A stretch of 64,000 nt of DNA from an uncultured Ruminococcus sp. (GCA_900545345.1 UQYQ01000004.1:62001-126000), one strand, 5' to 3'. Counted from the stretch's first letter, positions 1 through 9,722 are shown. Notes: generated from the sequence alone by a model not told the origin. Numbers and translations are program-made.

Positions 1-1
1 T

Positions 2-259
2 ATGCTTATGCCTTTTGTATCGATAAACCTAGTATTAAGCACAAAGAATATGCTTATGGTTTTTGACCAGATTATGTCACTCACAAAAGGAGGACCTGCA
101 CAGAGTACAGAATCAATTTCATATTTAATTTACAGAAACGGCATGGACGGAGGACAGTTTGGGTTTCAGAGTGCAAATGCGGTATTGTTTTTTGTAGTAA
201 TAGTTGTTATTTCAATTATTCAAATGAAAATGACAGGGAGAAAGGAGCAGCAGCTATGA
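2..259 (+). CDS. ABC sugar transporter permease, MalF type (C-terminal part only)
   Basis: The reading frame is open from the window edge, so only the last 85 or so residues are present. They hold a cytoplasmic stretch with the phrase LTKGGPAQSTES, typical of the MalF/MsmF permease family after the EAA loop, and a final membrane helix (AVLFFVVIVVISIIQ). It would form the membrane channel of a binding-protein-dependent oligosaccharide importer together with the next gene, with which it overlaps by 4 bases (ATGA). Downstream sucrose phosphorylase and alpha-galactosidase suggest raffinose-family sugars as substrate; that is inferred from context. Confidence 0.85.
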   Translation: MLMPFVSINLVLSTKNMLMVFDQIMSLTKGGPAQSTESISYLIYRNGMDGGQFGFQSANAVLFFVVIVVISIIQMKMTGRKEQQL

Positions 260-1158
260 GCAATAATATAACTTCGGTTATGACATCGGGAAGTAAAGAT
301 ATAAAGAAAGTTAAGTTCAGAAGAAAGGGAAGGCATACCAATAAGCTTTTAACTTTAATTTTGTTTTTAGGCTGTATTACTGTTTTCTTTCCGTTGTATA
401 TGACAGTAATCATAGCATTAAAACAGCCTTCGGAAATGACAAATGATGTAGCAGGTGCTTTATCCTTTCCTTCATCATGGAGTCTTGATAACTTTCGTGA
501 AGCCATGAGGGTAACTGACTTTTGGAATTCTCTTGGAAACAGTCTGCTTATTTCAATTGCTACTATAATTATTGCTGTCTTGCTTCACTCTGTGACAGGA
601 TATGCAATAGGAAGAAATATGGCAAGAAAGAAGTCATATAAATTCTTGTATTTTTATATAGTCAGCGGAATGTTTGTACCTTTTGCAATTTTGATGATGC
701 CGTTGGTTAAACAGACTGCACAAATGGGGATTGCAAACAGGTTGGGTGTTATTATTCTTTATTTAGTATTTTATATGCCTATTAATGTAATGCTCTACAG
801 CGGATATTTAAAAAATATACCTTTGGCATTAGAGGAAGCAGCGGATATTGACGGAGCGTCTACCTGGAGAACCTATTGGACAATAATTTTTCCTATGATG
901 AAGCCAATGCATGCAACAGTTGCTGTATTAACAGCTTTAGGAACATGGAATGATGTTATGACGCCTTTGGTTATAATGTCAGGCTCGGGAAAGACAACGC
1001 TTCCTCTTGCACAGCTTAATTTTCAGACTCAATTCGGCACAAACTATAATCTTGCTTTTGCGTCTTATCTTCTTGCTTTGATACCGATTCTGATATTCTA
1101 TGTTATATGCCAGAAACAGATTTTGGGCGGAATTGCAAACGGTGCGGTAAAAGGATAA
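256..1158 (+). CDS. ABC sugar transporter permease, MalG/MsmG type
   Basis: A 300-residue inner permease subunit of a carbohydrate ABC importer. A basic cytoplasmic N-terminus is followed by about six hydrophobic segments (first near residues 33-53). The EAA loop that docks the ATPase is clear (EEAADIDGAS near residue 195). The start overlaps the stop of the preceding permease and has the ribosome site AAAGGAG, so the two are translationally coupled. Length and order match MsmF-MsmG of multiple-sugar systems. No ATPase gene is present here; in this family a shared MsmK-type ATPase is often encoded elsewhere. Confidence 0.9.
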   Translation: MSNNITSVMTSGSKDIKKVKFRRKGRHTNKLLTLILFLGCITVFFPLYMTVIIALKQPSEMTNDVAGALSFPSSWSLDNFREAMRVTDFWNSLGNSLLISIATIIIAVLLHSVTGYAIGRNMARKKSYKFLYFYIVSGMFVPFAILMMPLVKQTAQMGIANRLGVIILYLVFYMPINVMLYSGYLKNIPLALEEAADIDGASTWRTYWTIIFPMMKPMHATVAVLTALGTWNDVMTPLVIMSGSGKTTLPLAQLNFQTQFGTNYNLAFASYLLALIPILIFYVICQKQILGGIANGAVKG

Positions 1159-1191
1159 GTTAAAAAAACATTCTGAAAGGAAAATTATAAA

Positions 1192-2604
1192 TTGAAGCTG
1201 TCTAATAAAATTATGCTTATAACTTATGCTGACAGCATGGGTGAAAATATTAATGAACTTCACAGTATTTTAAATAAGTATTATAAAAAAGCTGTGGGAG
1301 GTGTTCATATTCTGCCGTTTTTTCCGTCGTCTGCCGACAGGGGATTTGCACCTATTTGCTATGATAAGGTTGATGAAAGATTCGGAGATTTTTATGATAT
1401 AGAGTCACTTAGTAAAGACTATTACCTTATGTTTGATTTTATGGTTAATCATATCTCTGCTCAGTCTGAATACTTTAAAGATTTTCTTTTGAAAAAAGAT
1501 AGGTCAGAGTATAAAGATTTTTTTATCCGTTACAGTGAGTTTTGGGAAAACGGCTGTCCTACGAATGAACAAATCGATAAAATATATAAAAGAAAACCAA
1601 GGGCACCGTATATTATGGCCGAATTTGCCGACGGAAGTACTGATAAGATATGGTGCACCTTTTGTGAAGAACAGATTGACTTAGATGTGACAAAAGAAAA
1701 AATAAAAAAATTTATAAAAAAAACACTTGAGGGTATGTGTCTTCACGGAGCTTCGGTTATAAGACTTGATGCATTTGCATATGCAATTAAAAAGCCGGAT
1801 ACAAGCTGTTTCTTTATAGAACCTGATATTTGGGACTTGTTATATGAAATCGAAGATATTGCAAAGAAGAATAATGCTGAAATTCTTCCTGAAATTCATG
1901 AGCATTATACAATTCCCATGAAAATTTCACAAAAAGGATTTTGGATATATGATTTTGCACTTCCTGTTTTGACGCTTCATGCTTTGTATAATCACACGGG
2001 TAATTATTTGAAAAAATGGCTTGAAATGTGTCCGATGAAACAGTTTACCACACTTGACACACATGACGGTATAGGTATTGTTGATGTAAAAGATTTACTT
2101 CCTTGTGAAGAGATTGACAAAGTAAAAGAACAAATGTATAATCAAGGTGCGAATGTTAAAAAGATTTACAGCTCAGAGGCTTATAACAATTTAGATATTT
2201 ATCAGGTTAATACGACTTATTATTCTGCACTTGGAAATAATGATGATGCTTATCTTTTAGCAAGGGCTATACAGTTTTTTGCACCGGGAATTCCACAGGT
2301 TTATTATGTGGGCTTGTTTGCGGGCGAGAATGATATAAGGCTTATGGAAAAGACAAAAAACGGGCGTGATATCAATCGTCATTATTATTCATTACAGGAA
2401 ATAGATAAGCAAATGAATCGTTCTGTTGTTATGAAATTAAAAGAACTTATGGAATTTAGGAATTTACATCCTGCATTCAATCTTGAAGGGGAAATTCAGA
2501 TTGAATCAGAGGGAGACAGACTGAAAATTATAAGAAGCTGGCAAACCGGCAGTGTTACTTTGGATGCAAATTTAACATCGTATGAGTTTAAAATTTATGA
2601 ATAA
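1192..2604 (+). CDS. gtfA: sucrose phosphorylase (GH13 subfamily 18)
   Basis: Cytoplasmic enzyme that splits sucrose with phosphate into glucose 1-phosphate and fructose. The 470 residues follow bifidobacterial sucrose phosphorylase closely: GVHILPFFPSS at the N-terminus, RLDAFAYAIK with nucleophile Asp193, the acid/base Glu near 234 in LPEIHEHY, TLDTHDGIG for the transition-state Asp, and the loop NTTYYSALGNND. It starts at TTG behind GAAAGGA; the ORF has no earlier ATG. In this operon it would use sucrose released from raffinose by the next gene product, and its fructose would go to the fructokinase. A sucrose-6-phosphate-specific relative cannot be fully excluded. Confidence 0.93.
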   Translation: MKLSNKIMLITYADSMGENINELHSILNKYYKKAVGGVHILPFFPSSADRGFAPICYDKVDERFGDFYDIESLSKDYYLMFDFMVNHISAQSEYFKDFLLKKDRSEYKDFFIRYSEFWENGCPTNEQIDKIYKRKPRAPYIMAEFADGSTDKIWCTFCEEQIDLDVTKEKIKKFIKKTLEGMCLHGASVIRLDAFAYAIKKPDTSCFFIEPDIWDLLYEIEDIAKKNNAEILPEIHEHYTIPMKISQKGFWIYDFALPVLTLHALYNHTGNYLKKWLEMCPMKQFTTLDTHDGIGIVDVKDLLPCEEIDKVKEQMYNQGANVKKIYSSEAYNNLDIYQVNTTYYSALGNNDDAYLLARAIQFFAPGIPQVYYVGLFAGENDIRLMEKTKNGRDINRHYYSLQEIDKQMNRSVVMKLKELMEFRNLHPAFNLEGEIQIESEGDRLKIIRSWQTGSVTLDANLTSYEFKIYE

Positions 2605-2629
2605 GTAAATGGCTGAAAGGAGAAATTCT

Positions 2630-4825
2630 ATGTCAGTAAAAATAAATGAGCAGGAAAAAAGTTTTTGTATTGAAACAAAAAATACAATGTATCAAATGAA
2701 AGTTGATGAATACGGTGTTCTGAAACATATTTGGTATGGTGCTAAAACAAATTGTGATATGGAATATCTGCTTGATTATCCTGATGTGGGTTTTTCCGGC
2801 AACATTTACGATGCAGGTAATCAAAGAAATTATTCGCTCGATACAATGCCTTTAGAGTATTCAACGGCCGGAATCGGGGATTTCAGATTGTCAGCTATTT
2901 CAGTATTGCATTCTGACGGCAGTAATGCTCTTGATTTAAGATATCAGGGGTATTTCACAAAAAAAGGAAAGTATACGATTTTGGGACTTCCGTCGGTATA
3001 TGCAGATGATAATGAGTCAGAAACATTAGAGATAATGCTTAAAGATATCACAAGCAATATTACAGTCATATTGAAATACGGCGTTTTAGAAAACCTTGAT
3101 ATTATAACAAGAAGTGCAGTTATTTTAAACAGCGGAAAAAACTCTGTAACGATTGAAAAGGCATTTAGTATGTGTCTTGATATACCTTATGGAAATTGGG
3201 AATGGATACATTTTCACGGCCGTCACGCCATGGAGCGTATGGCAGAGCGTTCACCCCTTGTTCACGGTATTCAGGAAAGTTCAAGCGGCAGAGGAACATC
3301 AAGTCATCAGCAGAATCCGTCTGTTTTATTATGTGATAAGAATTGTACTGAAGAAAGCGGTTCGTGTATCGGTGCTGTGCTTATGTACAGCGGAAGCTTT
3401 CAGACAAAAATAGAAAAAGATCAGCTGAATCAAGTACGAATGGTTATGGGAATAAATTCTGAATCATTCAGATGGATACTTAAAGAAGGAGAAAAGTTCT
3501 GTACACCTGAGGTGATTATGTCTTTCAGCAGCAGCGGTATGCAGACCTTGTCACACAATTTTCATAAGGTTATAAGGCATCATGTTTGCAGAGGGAAATA
3601 CAAAACAACGAACAGACCTATATTAATTAATAATTGGGAAGCGACATATTTTGATTTTGATGATGAAAAACTAATCGGTATTGCCGAGGAAGCTGCCCGT
3701 CTTGGAATTGATATGCTGGTTATGGATGACGGCTGGTTCGGTAAAAGAAATGATGACTGCTCAGGACTTGGGGACTGGTTTGTGAATGAGGATAAGCTGA
3801 GAGGAGGGCTTTCACCGCTTGTTAAAAGGATAAAAGAGTTTGGACTTAAATTCGGTATATGGTTTGAACCTGAAATGGTATCAGAAGACAGCATACTTTA
3901 TCGTGAACATCCTGACTGGGCCATTAAAATACCCGGAAGAAAACCTATGCGCGGACGCTTTCAGCTTGTTCTTGATATGACAAGACAAGAGGTGAGAGAT
4001 TATGTCTATAATTCAATCAGCAAGATACTGAAAAGTGCTGACATATCATATGTGAAATGGGACATGAACCGAAGTATCAGTGATTGGTATTCAGCAGAAC
4101 TGCCGGCAGAGCACCAAGGTGAAATGCCGCATAGGTATGTGCTTGGTTTATATGAGCTTCTTGAAAGACTGACAAATGATTTCCCGAATGTTTTATTTGA
4201 GGGCTGCAGCGGCGGAGGCGGAAGATTTGATGCAGGGATGCTGTATTACTGCCCTCAGATATGGTGCAGTGATGATACCGATGCCTATGAGAGAACTAAG
4301 ATTCAATACGGAACATCTTTCTTTTATCCGATAGGGGCAGTTGGTTCTCATGTGTCTGCAGTGCCTAATCATCAGACGGGCAGGGTAACTCCTATAGAAT
4401 CTAGAGCTGTTACCGCAATGGCAGGAAGTTTTGGATATGAGCTTGATTTGAATACTTTATCTGATATGGAGAAAATATCTGTGAAAGAGCAGATTAAAAC
4501 TTTTAAAAAATATGCTTCACTTATTCATAACGGTGATTATTATAGACTTAGCAATCCAATGACCGAAAATTATTCTGTGTGGTCGTATGTGTCAAAAGAC
4601 AAATCGGATGTTCTTGTTCATGGTATGATATTTCACTCTCAGGCTAATATGCTGAGAAATCGTATATTCCTAAGAGGACTGAACCCTGATAAAACTTATA
4701 TTTTAGAGGGAAGCGGGAAATCTTTTACCGGTAAAGCTCTTATAGACGGCGGTATACTGCTTCCGAAAGTCTGGGGAGACTATTGCCCTGTTGAAATGCA
4801 TTTTAAAGAAGAAAAACAACTGTAA
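2630..4825 (+). CDS. alpha-galactosidase, GH36
   Basis: Removes alpha-1,6-galactose from raffinose and stachyose. The 731-residue length matches the tetrameric bacterial GH36 group (AgaA/AgaB, RafA). The nucleophile is Asp478 in KWDMNR and the acid/base is Asp548 in CSDDTDAYER; the fold landmarks MDDGWFG, GIWFEPEM and CSGGGGRFD are present. An ATG 21 bases upstream is in frame, but the site AAAGGAGA (2616-2623) is correctly spaced only for 2630. No signal peptide is seen, so it acts on imported sugar. It lies 25 bases after gtfA in the same operon. Confidence 0.93.
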   Translation: MSVKINEQEKSFCIETKNTMYQMKVDEYGVLKHIWYGAKTNCDMEYLLDYPDVGFSGNIYDAGNQRNYSLDTMPLEYSTAGIGDFRLSAISVLHSDGSNALDLRYQGYFTKKGKYTILGLPSVYADDNESETLEIMLKDITSNITVILKYGVLENLDIITRSAVILNSGKNSVTIEKAFSMCLDIPYGNWEWIHFHGRHAMERMAERSPLVHGIQESSSGRGTSSHQQNPSVLLCDKNCTEESGSCIGAVLMYSGSFQTKIEKDQLNQVRMVMGINSESFRWILKEGEKFCTPEVIMSFSSSGMQTLSHNFHKVIRHHVCRGKYKTTNRPILINNWEATYFDFDDEKLIGIAEEAARLGIDMLVMDDGWFGKRNDDCSGLGDWFVNEDKLRGGLSPLVKRIKEFGLKFGIWFEPEMVSEDSILYREHPDWAIKIPGRKPMRGRFQLVLDMTRQEVRDYVYNSISKILKSADISYVKWDMNRSISDWYSAELPAEHQGEMPHRYVLGLYELLERLTNDFPNVLFEGCSGGGGRFDAGMLYYCPQIWCSDDTDAYERTKIQYGTSFFYPIGAVGSHVSAVPNHQTGRVTPIESRAVTAMAGSFGYELDLNTLSDMEKISVKEQIKTFKKYASLIHNGDYYRLSNPMTENYSVWSYVSKDKSDVLVHGMIFHSQANMLRNRIFLRGLNPDKTYILEGSGKSFTGKALIDGGILLPKVWGDYCPVEMHFKEEKQL

Positions 4826-4850
4826 TATTTAAACTTTGAGGAGGATATCT

Positions 4851-5819
4851 GTGAAAAGATTTGATGTTACGGCACTAGGTGAACTTCTAATTGACTTTAC
4901 CGAAAGCGGAAAAAGTCCTCAGGGAAATCCGCTGGTTGAAGCGAATCCCGGAGGAGCACCATGCAATGTTCTGGCAATGCTGAATAAGCTCGGTAAGAAA
5001 ACTGCTTTTATCGGTAAAGTGGGGAATGATGCTTTCGGGCGGCAATTATCCGAAGCAGTCGGCAAAAGCGGAACCGACATATCAGGTCTTGTAACAGATA
5101 ATGATGTTCATACAACGCTTGCTTTTGTTCACACGCTTTCAGGCGGTGAAAGGGAATTCAGCTTTTATAGAAATCCAGGTGCTGATATGATGCTTAGAAA
5201 AGACGAAGTAAAAGAAGATATTATAAAAAGTGCAAGGATTTTTCATTTCGGTACACTGTCGCTGACGCATGATTCTGTTCGTGAAGCGACAAGATATGCA
5301 GTTGATATCGCCAAGAAGAATAATCTTCTCGTTTCATTTGACCCTAATTTGAGAGAACCTCTTTGGAACTCTCTTGATGATGCTAAAGTTCAAATTGAAT
5401 ACGGTCTCTCAAAATGTGATATTCTTAAAATATCCGATAATGAGCTTGAATTTATAACAGGAATTTGTGATTATCAAAAAGGTGCAAAGCTTCTTTTAGA
5501 TACCTATAAAATTCCTATTATATTTGTGACCATGGGAAAAGAGGGAAGCTTAGCGTGTTATAAAGACGCCATAGTTTTTAAGGAAACCTTTTCCGATATA
5601 AAACCTATAGAAAAAACAGGTGCGGGGGATACTTTTACAGCGTGTGCGATTAATTATATTCTTGATAATGGTTTGGATAATTTGTCAGAGAACAATTTAA
5701 GAGAGCTTCTCACTTTTGCAAATGCTGCTGCTTCTATTATAACTACACGAAAAGGTGCATTAAATTCAATGCCCGAAAGGGAAGAAATTGAAGCTTTGAT
5801 AAATTTATATAAAGCTTGA
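4851..5819 (+). CDS. scrK: fructokinase, PfkB/ribokinase family
   Basis: Phosphorylates the fructose released by sucrose phosphorylase. It has both PfkB signatures: NPGGAPCNVLAMLNKLG near the N-terminus and GAGDTFTACAIN with the catalytic base Asp near residue 260. The likely start is the GTG at 4851, preceded by GAGGAGG at 4838-4844; an in-frame TTG at 4836 has no usable site. The gene is 25 bases after the alpha-galactosidase and is the last of the operon, followed at once by a terminator. Another PfkB sugar kinase is possible on sequence alone, but the context fits fructose. Confidence 0.9.
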   Translation: MKRFDVTALGELLIDFTESGKSPQGNPLVEANPGGAPCNVLAMLNKLGKKTAFIGKVGNDAFGRQLSEAVGKSGTDISGLVTDNDVHTTLAFVHTLSGGEREFSFYRNPGADMMLRKDEVKEDIIKSARIFHFGTLSLTHDSVREATRYAVDIAKKNNLLVSFDPNLREPLWNSLDDAKVQIEYGLSKCDILKISDNELEFITGICDYQKGAKLLLDTYKIPIIFVTMGKEGSLACYKDAIVFKETFSDIKPIEKTGAGDTFTACAINYILDNGLDNLSENNLRELLTFANAAASIITTRKGALNSMPEREEIEALINLYKA

Positions 5820-5822
5820 CTG

Positions 5823-5865
5823 ATTTCCGTATTTAGCAGGTTTGCTAAAGCGGAAATTTCTTTAT
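5823..5865 (+). terminator. terminator of the raffinose/sucrose operon
   Basis: Arms ATTTCCG/CGGAAAT and TTTAGCA/TGCTAAA pair with a short loop and are followed by a T-rich run. It lies 4 bases after the scrK stop. Confidence 0.8.
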
Positions 5866-5874
5866 ATATAAAAA

Positions 5875-5901
5875 CCACACTAATCTAAATAACTAGTGTG
5901 G
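5875..5901 (-). terminator. terminator of the GNAT gene
   Basis: Perfect arms CCACACTA/TAGTGTGG with an 11-base loop. On the minus strand the stem is followed by TTTTTATATA. It faces the previous terminator, so the two convergent units are insulated. Confidence 0.75.
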
Positions 5902-5918
5902 AAGATTTTCTTTACTGT

Positions 5919-6440
5919 TTAAAAATTCAATTCATATAAAGCAAAAGTCGGTATATCATCAATACTGCGTCCTAAATCCTTTTCTCCGGCGAAAGTGAAG
6001 CCAAGCTTTTCATAAAGCCGTCTTGCAGGAATATTTTCAGGAACAACATCTAATCTTATTGCTTTAAAACCATGTTCTTTTGCATATGAAACAGAGTATT
6101 TTACCATAGCTTTTCCAACCCCTCGCTTCGACAAGTCAGGGTCTACTGCTAAGGTGTGAATTATGAGATATTCACCTCTGTTTAAGTCGATTTTCCAATT
6201 ACCCTTTGTATAATCACCCTCAGGATTATCATTGAGAATAAAAGCACCTAAAACTGCATTATTCTCAACGCACATAAACTGAACTTCGTCTGAAATTGCT
6301 TTTTTAACACTGTCGGTACACGGATATTCACCGTATCTCCACTTAGGATAATTGATAGTTTTTGTCAGATGAAAAGTTACCTTGTCATAAAGGGCAGAAA
6401 CCGCTTCAAGGTCGCTCATTTCACACTTTTGAATTTTCAT
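5919..6440 (-). CDS. GNAT-family N-acetyltransferase
   Basis: A 173-residue single-domain acetyltransferase. The acetyl-CoA loop is RGVGKAMV (motif A), preceded by the beta-4 strand LIIHTLAVDP and followed by NIPARRLYEKLGF (motif B). These features are diagnostic for the GNAT fold; the acceptor (amino acid, protein N-terminus or antibiotic) cannot be read from sequence. It is monocistronic, between its own terminator and that of the upstream alpha-xylosidase gene. Confidence 0.85.
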   Translation of the reverse strand: MKIQKCEMSDLEAVSALYDKVTFHLTKTINYPKWRYGEYPCTDSVKKAISDEVQFMCVENNAVLGAFILNDNPEGDYTKGNWKIDLNRGEYLIIHTLAVDPDLSKRGVGKAMVKYSVSYAKEHGFKAIRLDVVPENIPARRLYEKLGFTFAGEKDLGRSIDDIPTFALYELNF

Positions 6441-6480
6441 ATTGTTTCAGTCCATTCACTTTAAATTATAAAAATTAAAA

Positions 6481-6510
6481 TCTCCTATGGCTTTATTTTA
6501 CCATAGGAGA
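6481..6510 (-). terminator. terminator of the alpha-xylosidase gene
   Basis: Ten-base perfect arms TCTCCTATGG/CCATAGGAGA with a 10-base loop. On the minus strand TTTTAATTTTT follows. It is 30 bases after the GH31 stop. Confidence 0.85.
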
Positions 6511-6540
6511 TTTCATTATGCAATATTATCAAAAGTTAAA

Positions 6541-8886
6541 TTAAAGTTCGATAATAACTTTTCCGCCGCAGCTTGGAGTAATCTCAGCTGATTTATCAGC
6601 ACCTGCAACAGTGATAGTAAATGTTGCGTCAGTATCTGTATATTCACATTCAATCTTATTGCCGTTTCTCTTAGCAGTCAGCTCGAATACTTTGTTTGCT
6701 TCCTTGTCATATACAGGGCAAACAGCAGTCTTGCCGTCTTCGAGATTGTAAATTGTGAAGTTTGTACCGTTTACATAATCGTATTCAAAGTCACGCTCAA
6801 AGTTACCGAACGCAATAATTGAATTTGGTTTAGCAAGAGCAGGAATCTCAAAGTAATTGCACTCGTGTCTGTACCATTTTCCGCCCTCAAGAGTTTTACC
6901 AGTGATGATATCTGTCCATTTGCCTTCAGGAAGATAGTATTCAGCAAGGTTCTCATCATTTAAGATAGGAGCAACAAGAATGTTGTCACCGAACATATAC
7001 TGTCTGTCAAGTGTCAGACATGATGGGTCATCTGCGTAATCGATAACCATAGCTCTCATCATAGGAACTCCGACATTGTGTGTCTTGATAGCCTGAGCCC
7101 AGATGTAAGGCATTAGTTTACCCTTTAAATCTGTGAAGAATTTCAAAACGTCACATGACTCATCGTCGAATAACCAAGGTACCCTGTAGCTCTGGTTTCC
7201 GTGAAGTCTTGAGTGTGTTGAGAACAGACCGAATGCAGCCCATCTCTTATAAATATCAGGAGTAGCAGTAGCTTCAAATCCTGACATATCATGGCTGAAG
7301 AAGCCGAATCCCGAAAGTGACAGTGATAGTCCGCCTCTGATTGTTTCTGCCATAGAGCTGTATTCGGCAGAGCAGTCACCGCCCCAGTGAACCGGGAACT
7401 GCTGTCCGCCTGCTGTAGCACTGCGGGCAAACAAACAAGCTTTGTTTTCGCCATAGTATTCTTTTAGAACATTGAATACTGTTTTGTTGTATAGATGTGT
7501 ATAGAAATTATGCATTTTGATTGGGTCTGAGCCGTCAAAATAAACAATATCCTTAGTAGGAATTCTCTCACCGAAGTCAGTTTTAAAGCAGTCAACGCCC
7601 ATTTCACAAAGAACTCTCAGCTTTGAAGCATACCATTCGCAAGCCTCAGGGTTTGTGAAGTCAACGATTGCCATACCAGGCTGCCACTCGTCAGCTTGGA
7701 AAACATCTCCGTTTTTCTTCTTTACAAAGTATCCGTTTTTAACACCTTCGTCAAAAAGCTTTGAACGCTGTGCAATATAAGGGTTAATCCAAACGCAGGT
7801 TTTAAGACCCTTATCCTTGTGAAGACGCTCAAGCATTGCAGGAGGGTCAGGGAACTGTGATTTATCCCATTCAAAGTTACACCATTCAAATTCTTTCATC
7901 CAGAAGCAGTCAAAGTGGAATACCTGAAGAGGAATATTTCTTTCAGCCATACCGTCAATAAATGATGTTATTGTTTCTTCATCATAGTTTGTAGTAAATG
8001 ATGTTGTCAGCCACAGACCGAATGTGTATGCCGGAGGAAGTGCAGGCTTTCCTGTCAGATTTGTATAGCCTGCCAATACTTCTGTTAAGTTTTCACCGCC
8101 GAAAATGAAGTATTCAAGCTCTTCACCCGGAACGGTAAATGAAACTTTTGAAACTGTGTCCGAAGCAACTTCATAAGATACCTTATCGGAGCTGTTTACG
8201 AAGATACCGTAGTTTCTTGATGATGTATAGAAAGGAATACTCTTATAGCTTTGGTCTGAACATGTACCGCCGTCCGAATTCCATATTTCAACATTCTGAC
8301 CGTTCTTAGTGAATGTTGTGAACTTTTCACCGAAGCCGTAAATATATTCACCGACTGAAAGCTGAAGCTGTTCGCGGATATATGTTGTATGAGGGTCTTG
8401 CGGATAGCTCCAGAAAGTATCATCTTCCTGTTTAGCCATTCTTGCGTTAGCTTTGAACTGACTTTCCTGAATTATTGTAGTAGCTCTCCATGCTCCGCCT
8501 GTTAAAAGCTTATCGCCGTAGAAATACTGAACGCTCCAGTTATCCTTGTTGATAACAACCTTGGTTTTACCTGAAATAAGTTCAACGCTGTTTTCATTTT
8601 CATTGATAACAGGCTTGTAGCCATAGTCCTCAGTAAGTTCAAAATGAGGTCCGTGGTCAACAGTTCCTTTATAGTGTGTGATATGCACCTTGATGCAGTT
8701 CTCCATTGTTGAAGAGTAGGTGATTTCAAGGTTTGGTCCGCCAAGTGTCATAGCCCTGTTATAAATCTTTGAAGGTGTTGCTACAACCTTGATAGCATTT
8801 TCTGTTGTTTCAATAACATAGGCTTCGTTGACATACTTTACATCATAGCCTCGTTCTGTAAGCCAGAATCCATCAGAAAATTTCAT
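6541..8886 (-). CDS. yicI: alpha-xylosidase, GH31 (YicI type)
   Basis: Cytoplasmic glycosidase that removes alpha-xylose, typically isoprimeverose from xyloglucan. The 781 residues carry the YicI landmarks: nucleophile Asp near residue 437 in FKTDFGER followed by IPTKDIVYFDGSDP, the acid/base region HWGGDC, and GGLSLSLSGFGFFSHD. Sequence order and spacing match E. coli YicI rather than the alpha-glucosidase branch of GH31. No signal peptide. The start ATG has GGAGGA upstream on the minus strand. It is transcribed alone, divergent from the DUF188/GH3 genes; no transporter is adjacent. Confidence 0.9.
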   Translation of the reverse strand: MKFSDGFWLTERGYDVKYVNEAYVIETTENAIKVVATPSKIYNRAMTLGGPNLEITYSSTMENCIKVHITHYKGTVDHGPHFELTEDYGYKPVINENENSVELISGKTKVVINKDNWSVQYFYGDKLLTGGAWRATTIIQESQFKANARMAKQEDDTFWSYPQDPHTTYIREQLQLSVGEYIYGFGEKFTTFTKNGQNVEIWNSDGGTCSDQSYKSIPFYTSSRNYGIFVNSSDKVSYEVASDTVSKVSFTVPGEELEYFIFGGENLTEVLAGYTNLTGKPALPPAYTFGLWLTTSFTTNYDEETITSFIDGMAERNIPLQVFHFDCFWMKEFEWCNFEWDKSQFPDPPAMLERLHKDKGLKTCVWINPYIAQRSKLFDEGVKNGYFVKKKNGDVFQADEWQPGMAIVDFTNPEACEWYASKLRVLCEMGVDCFKTDFGERIPTKDIVYFDGSDPIKMHNFYTHLYNKTVFNVLKEYYGENKACLFARSATAGGQQFPVHWGGDCSAEYSSMAETIRGGLSLSLSGFGFFSHDMSGFEATATPDIYKRWAAFGLFSTHSRLHGNQSYRVPWLFDDESCDVLKFFTDLKGKLMPYIWAQAIKTHNVGVPMMRAMVIDYADDPSCLTLDRQYMFGDNILVAPILNDENLAEYYLPEGKWTDIITGKTLEGGKWYRHECNYFEIPALAKPNSIIAFGNFERDFEYDYVNGTNFTIYNLEDGKTAVCPVYDKEANKVFELTAKRNGNKIECEYTDTDATFTITVAGADKSAEITPSCGGKVIIEL

Positions 8887-9284
8887 AATTTTGTCCTCCT
8901 GTTTCTAAAATTATTATTGATTTAAGAAAATACTTTTACATTCGTACAGTATTTTCTTTAATTCCAAAAGTTAAACTTTTGTCACCATTAACATTGTAAC
9001 ACAAAAATCAACTAAAATATAGTCTATTTTTAGCTTATTATTGTCAATTATTATCCTCCGGTGAGCCGCCGTAGGCACTCCGCCTGTTAAAAAGTTTGAT
9101 AGGTGTAAAAAAATGTGAAACGGCTGGTTAAACAATATAGCCGATAAAGCACAATTAATCGTTTTATGAGAATGCAGAATAAATTCTTGGGCTTTTCATT
9201 TCAATTAAATTGTGGTATACTATTTTCATTGGCTGTATAATTTGATTAAGTTAAACCTGACAGCTAACGGGAATGATTTTAATA
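8887..9284. promoter_or_regulatory. divergent promoter region of yicI and the DUF188 gene
   Basis: This 398-base gap holds no ORF. It has a 17-base palindrome CAAAAGTTAAACTTTTG at 8965-8981, about 80 bases upstream of yicI, which could be an operator for a LacI- or AraC-type regulator (inference). One degenerate copy of the family-1 repeat lies at 9056-9128. A possible minus-10 box TATACT lies just upstream of the plus-strand gene. Confidence 0.45.
9056..9128 (+). repeat. family-1 palindromic repeat, copy 1 (degenerate)
   Basis: It carries the recurring parts in order: GTGAGCCGCC, CACTCCGCCT, AAAGTTTGATA, then AAACGGCTGG. This is the only copy here that lies between two divergent genes rather than after a gene. 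Confidence 0.5.
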
Positions 9285-9722
9285 ATGAAAATATATATTG
9301 ATGCTGATGGCTGTCCTGTAGTTGAAGTTACTGTTTGTGAAGCTAAAAAGCGAAATATAGAAACTGTAATCATATGTGATACCTCACACGAATTCAAAAA
9401 TGATTACGCTGAAATTGTTACGGTTGATAAGGGTGCGGACAGTGCAGATTTTAAGCTGGTTAATATGATTGAAAAGGGTGATATTGCAGTAACTCAGGAC
9501 TATGGGCTTGCTGCAATGTGTCTTGCCAGAAAAGCGGTACCTGTAAATCAGTTCGGAATGGTATATAGTAATGATAATATTGACGGTTTGCTTTTTTCAA
9601 GATATGCAAATAAAAAGGCGAGAATGGCAGGTCAGCGTATTAAAGGACCTGTTAAGAGAAAACCTTGCGATGATGAAAAATATTTAGCGGCATTGAGGAG
9701 GATTTTGGATAATGAATATTGA
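9285..9722 (+). CDS. yqxD: DUF188 / UPF0178 family protein (YaiI/YqxD)
   Basis: A small soluble protein of a widespread bacterial family of uncertain function that shares a PIN-like fold. It opens with the diagnostic MKIYIDADGCPV and has VDKGADSADFKL and VTQDYGLAAMCL, the acidic positions expected of the PIN-like core, and the basic tail segment AGQRIKGPVKRK. The ATG at 9285 is preferred to one at 9273 because the family begins MKI(W/Y)IDAD and the purine-rich site ends at 9272. Its end overlaps the GH3 gene by 11 bases, so the two are co-translated. Confidence 0.85.
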   Translation: MKIYIDADGCPVVEVTVCEAKKRNIETVIICDTSHEFKNDYAEIVTVDKGADSADFKLVNMIEKGDIAVTQDYGLAAMCLARKAVPVNQFGMVYSNDNIDGLLFSRYANKKARMAGQRIKGPVKRKPCDDEKYLAALRRILDNEY

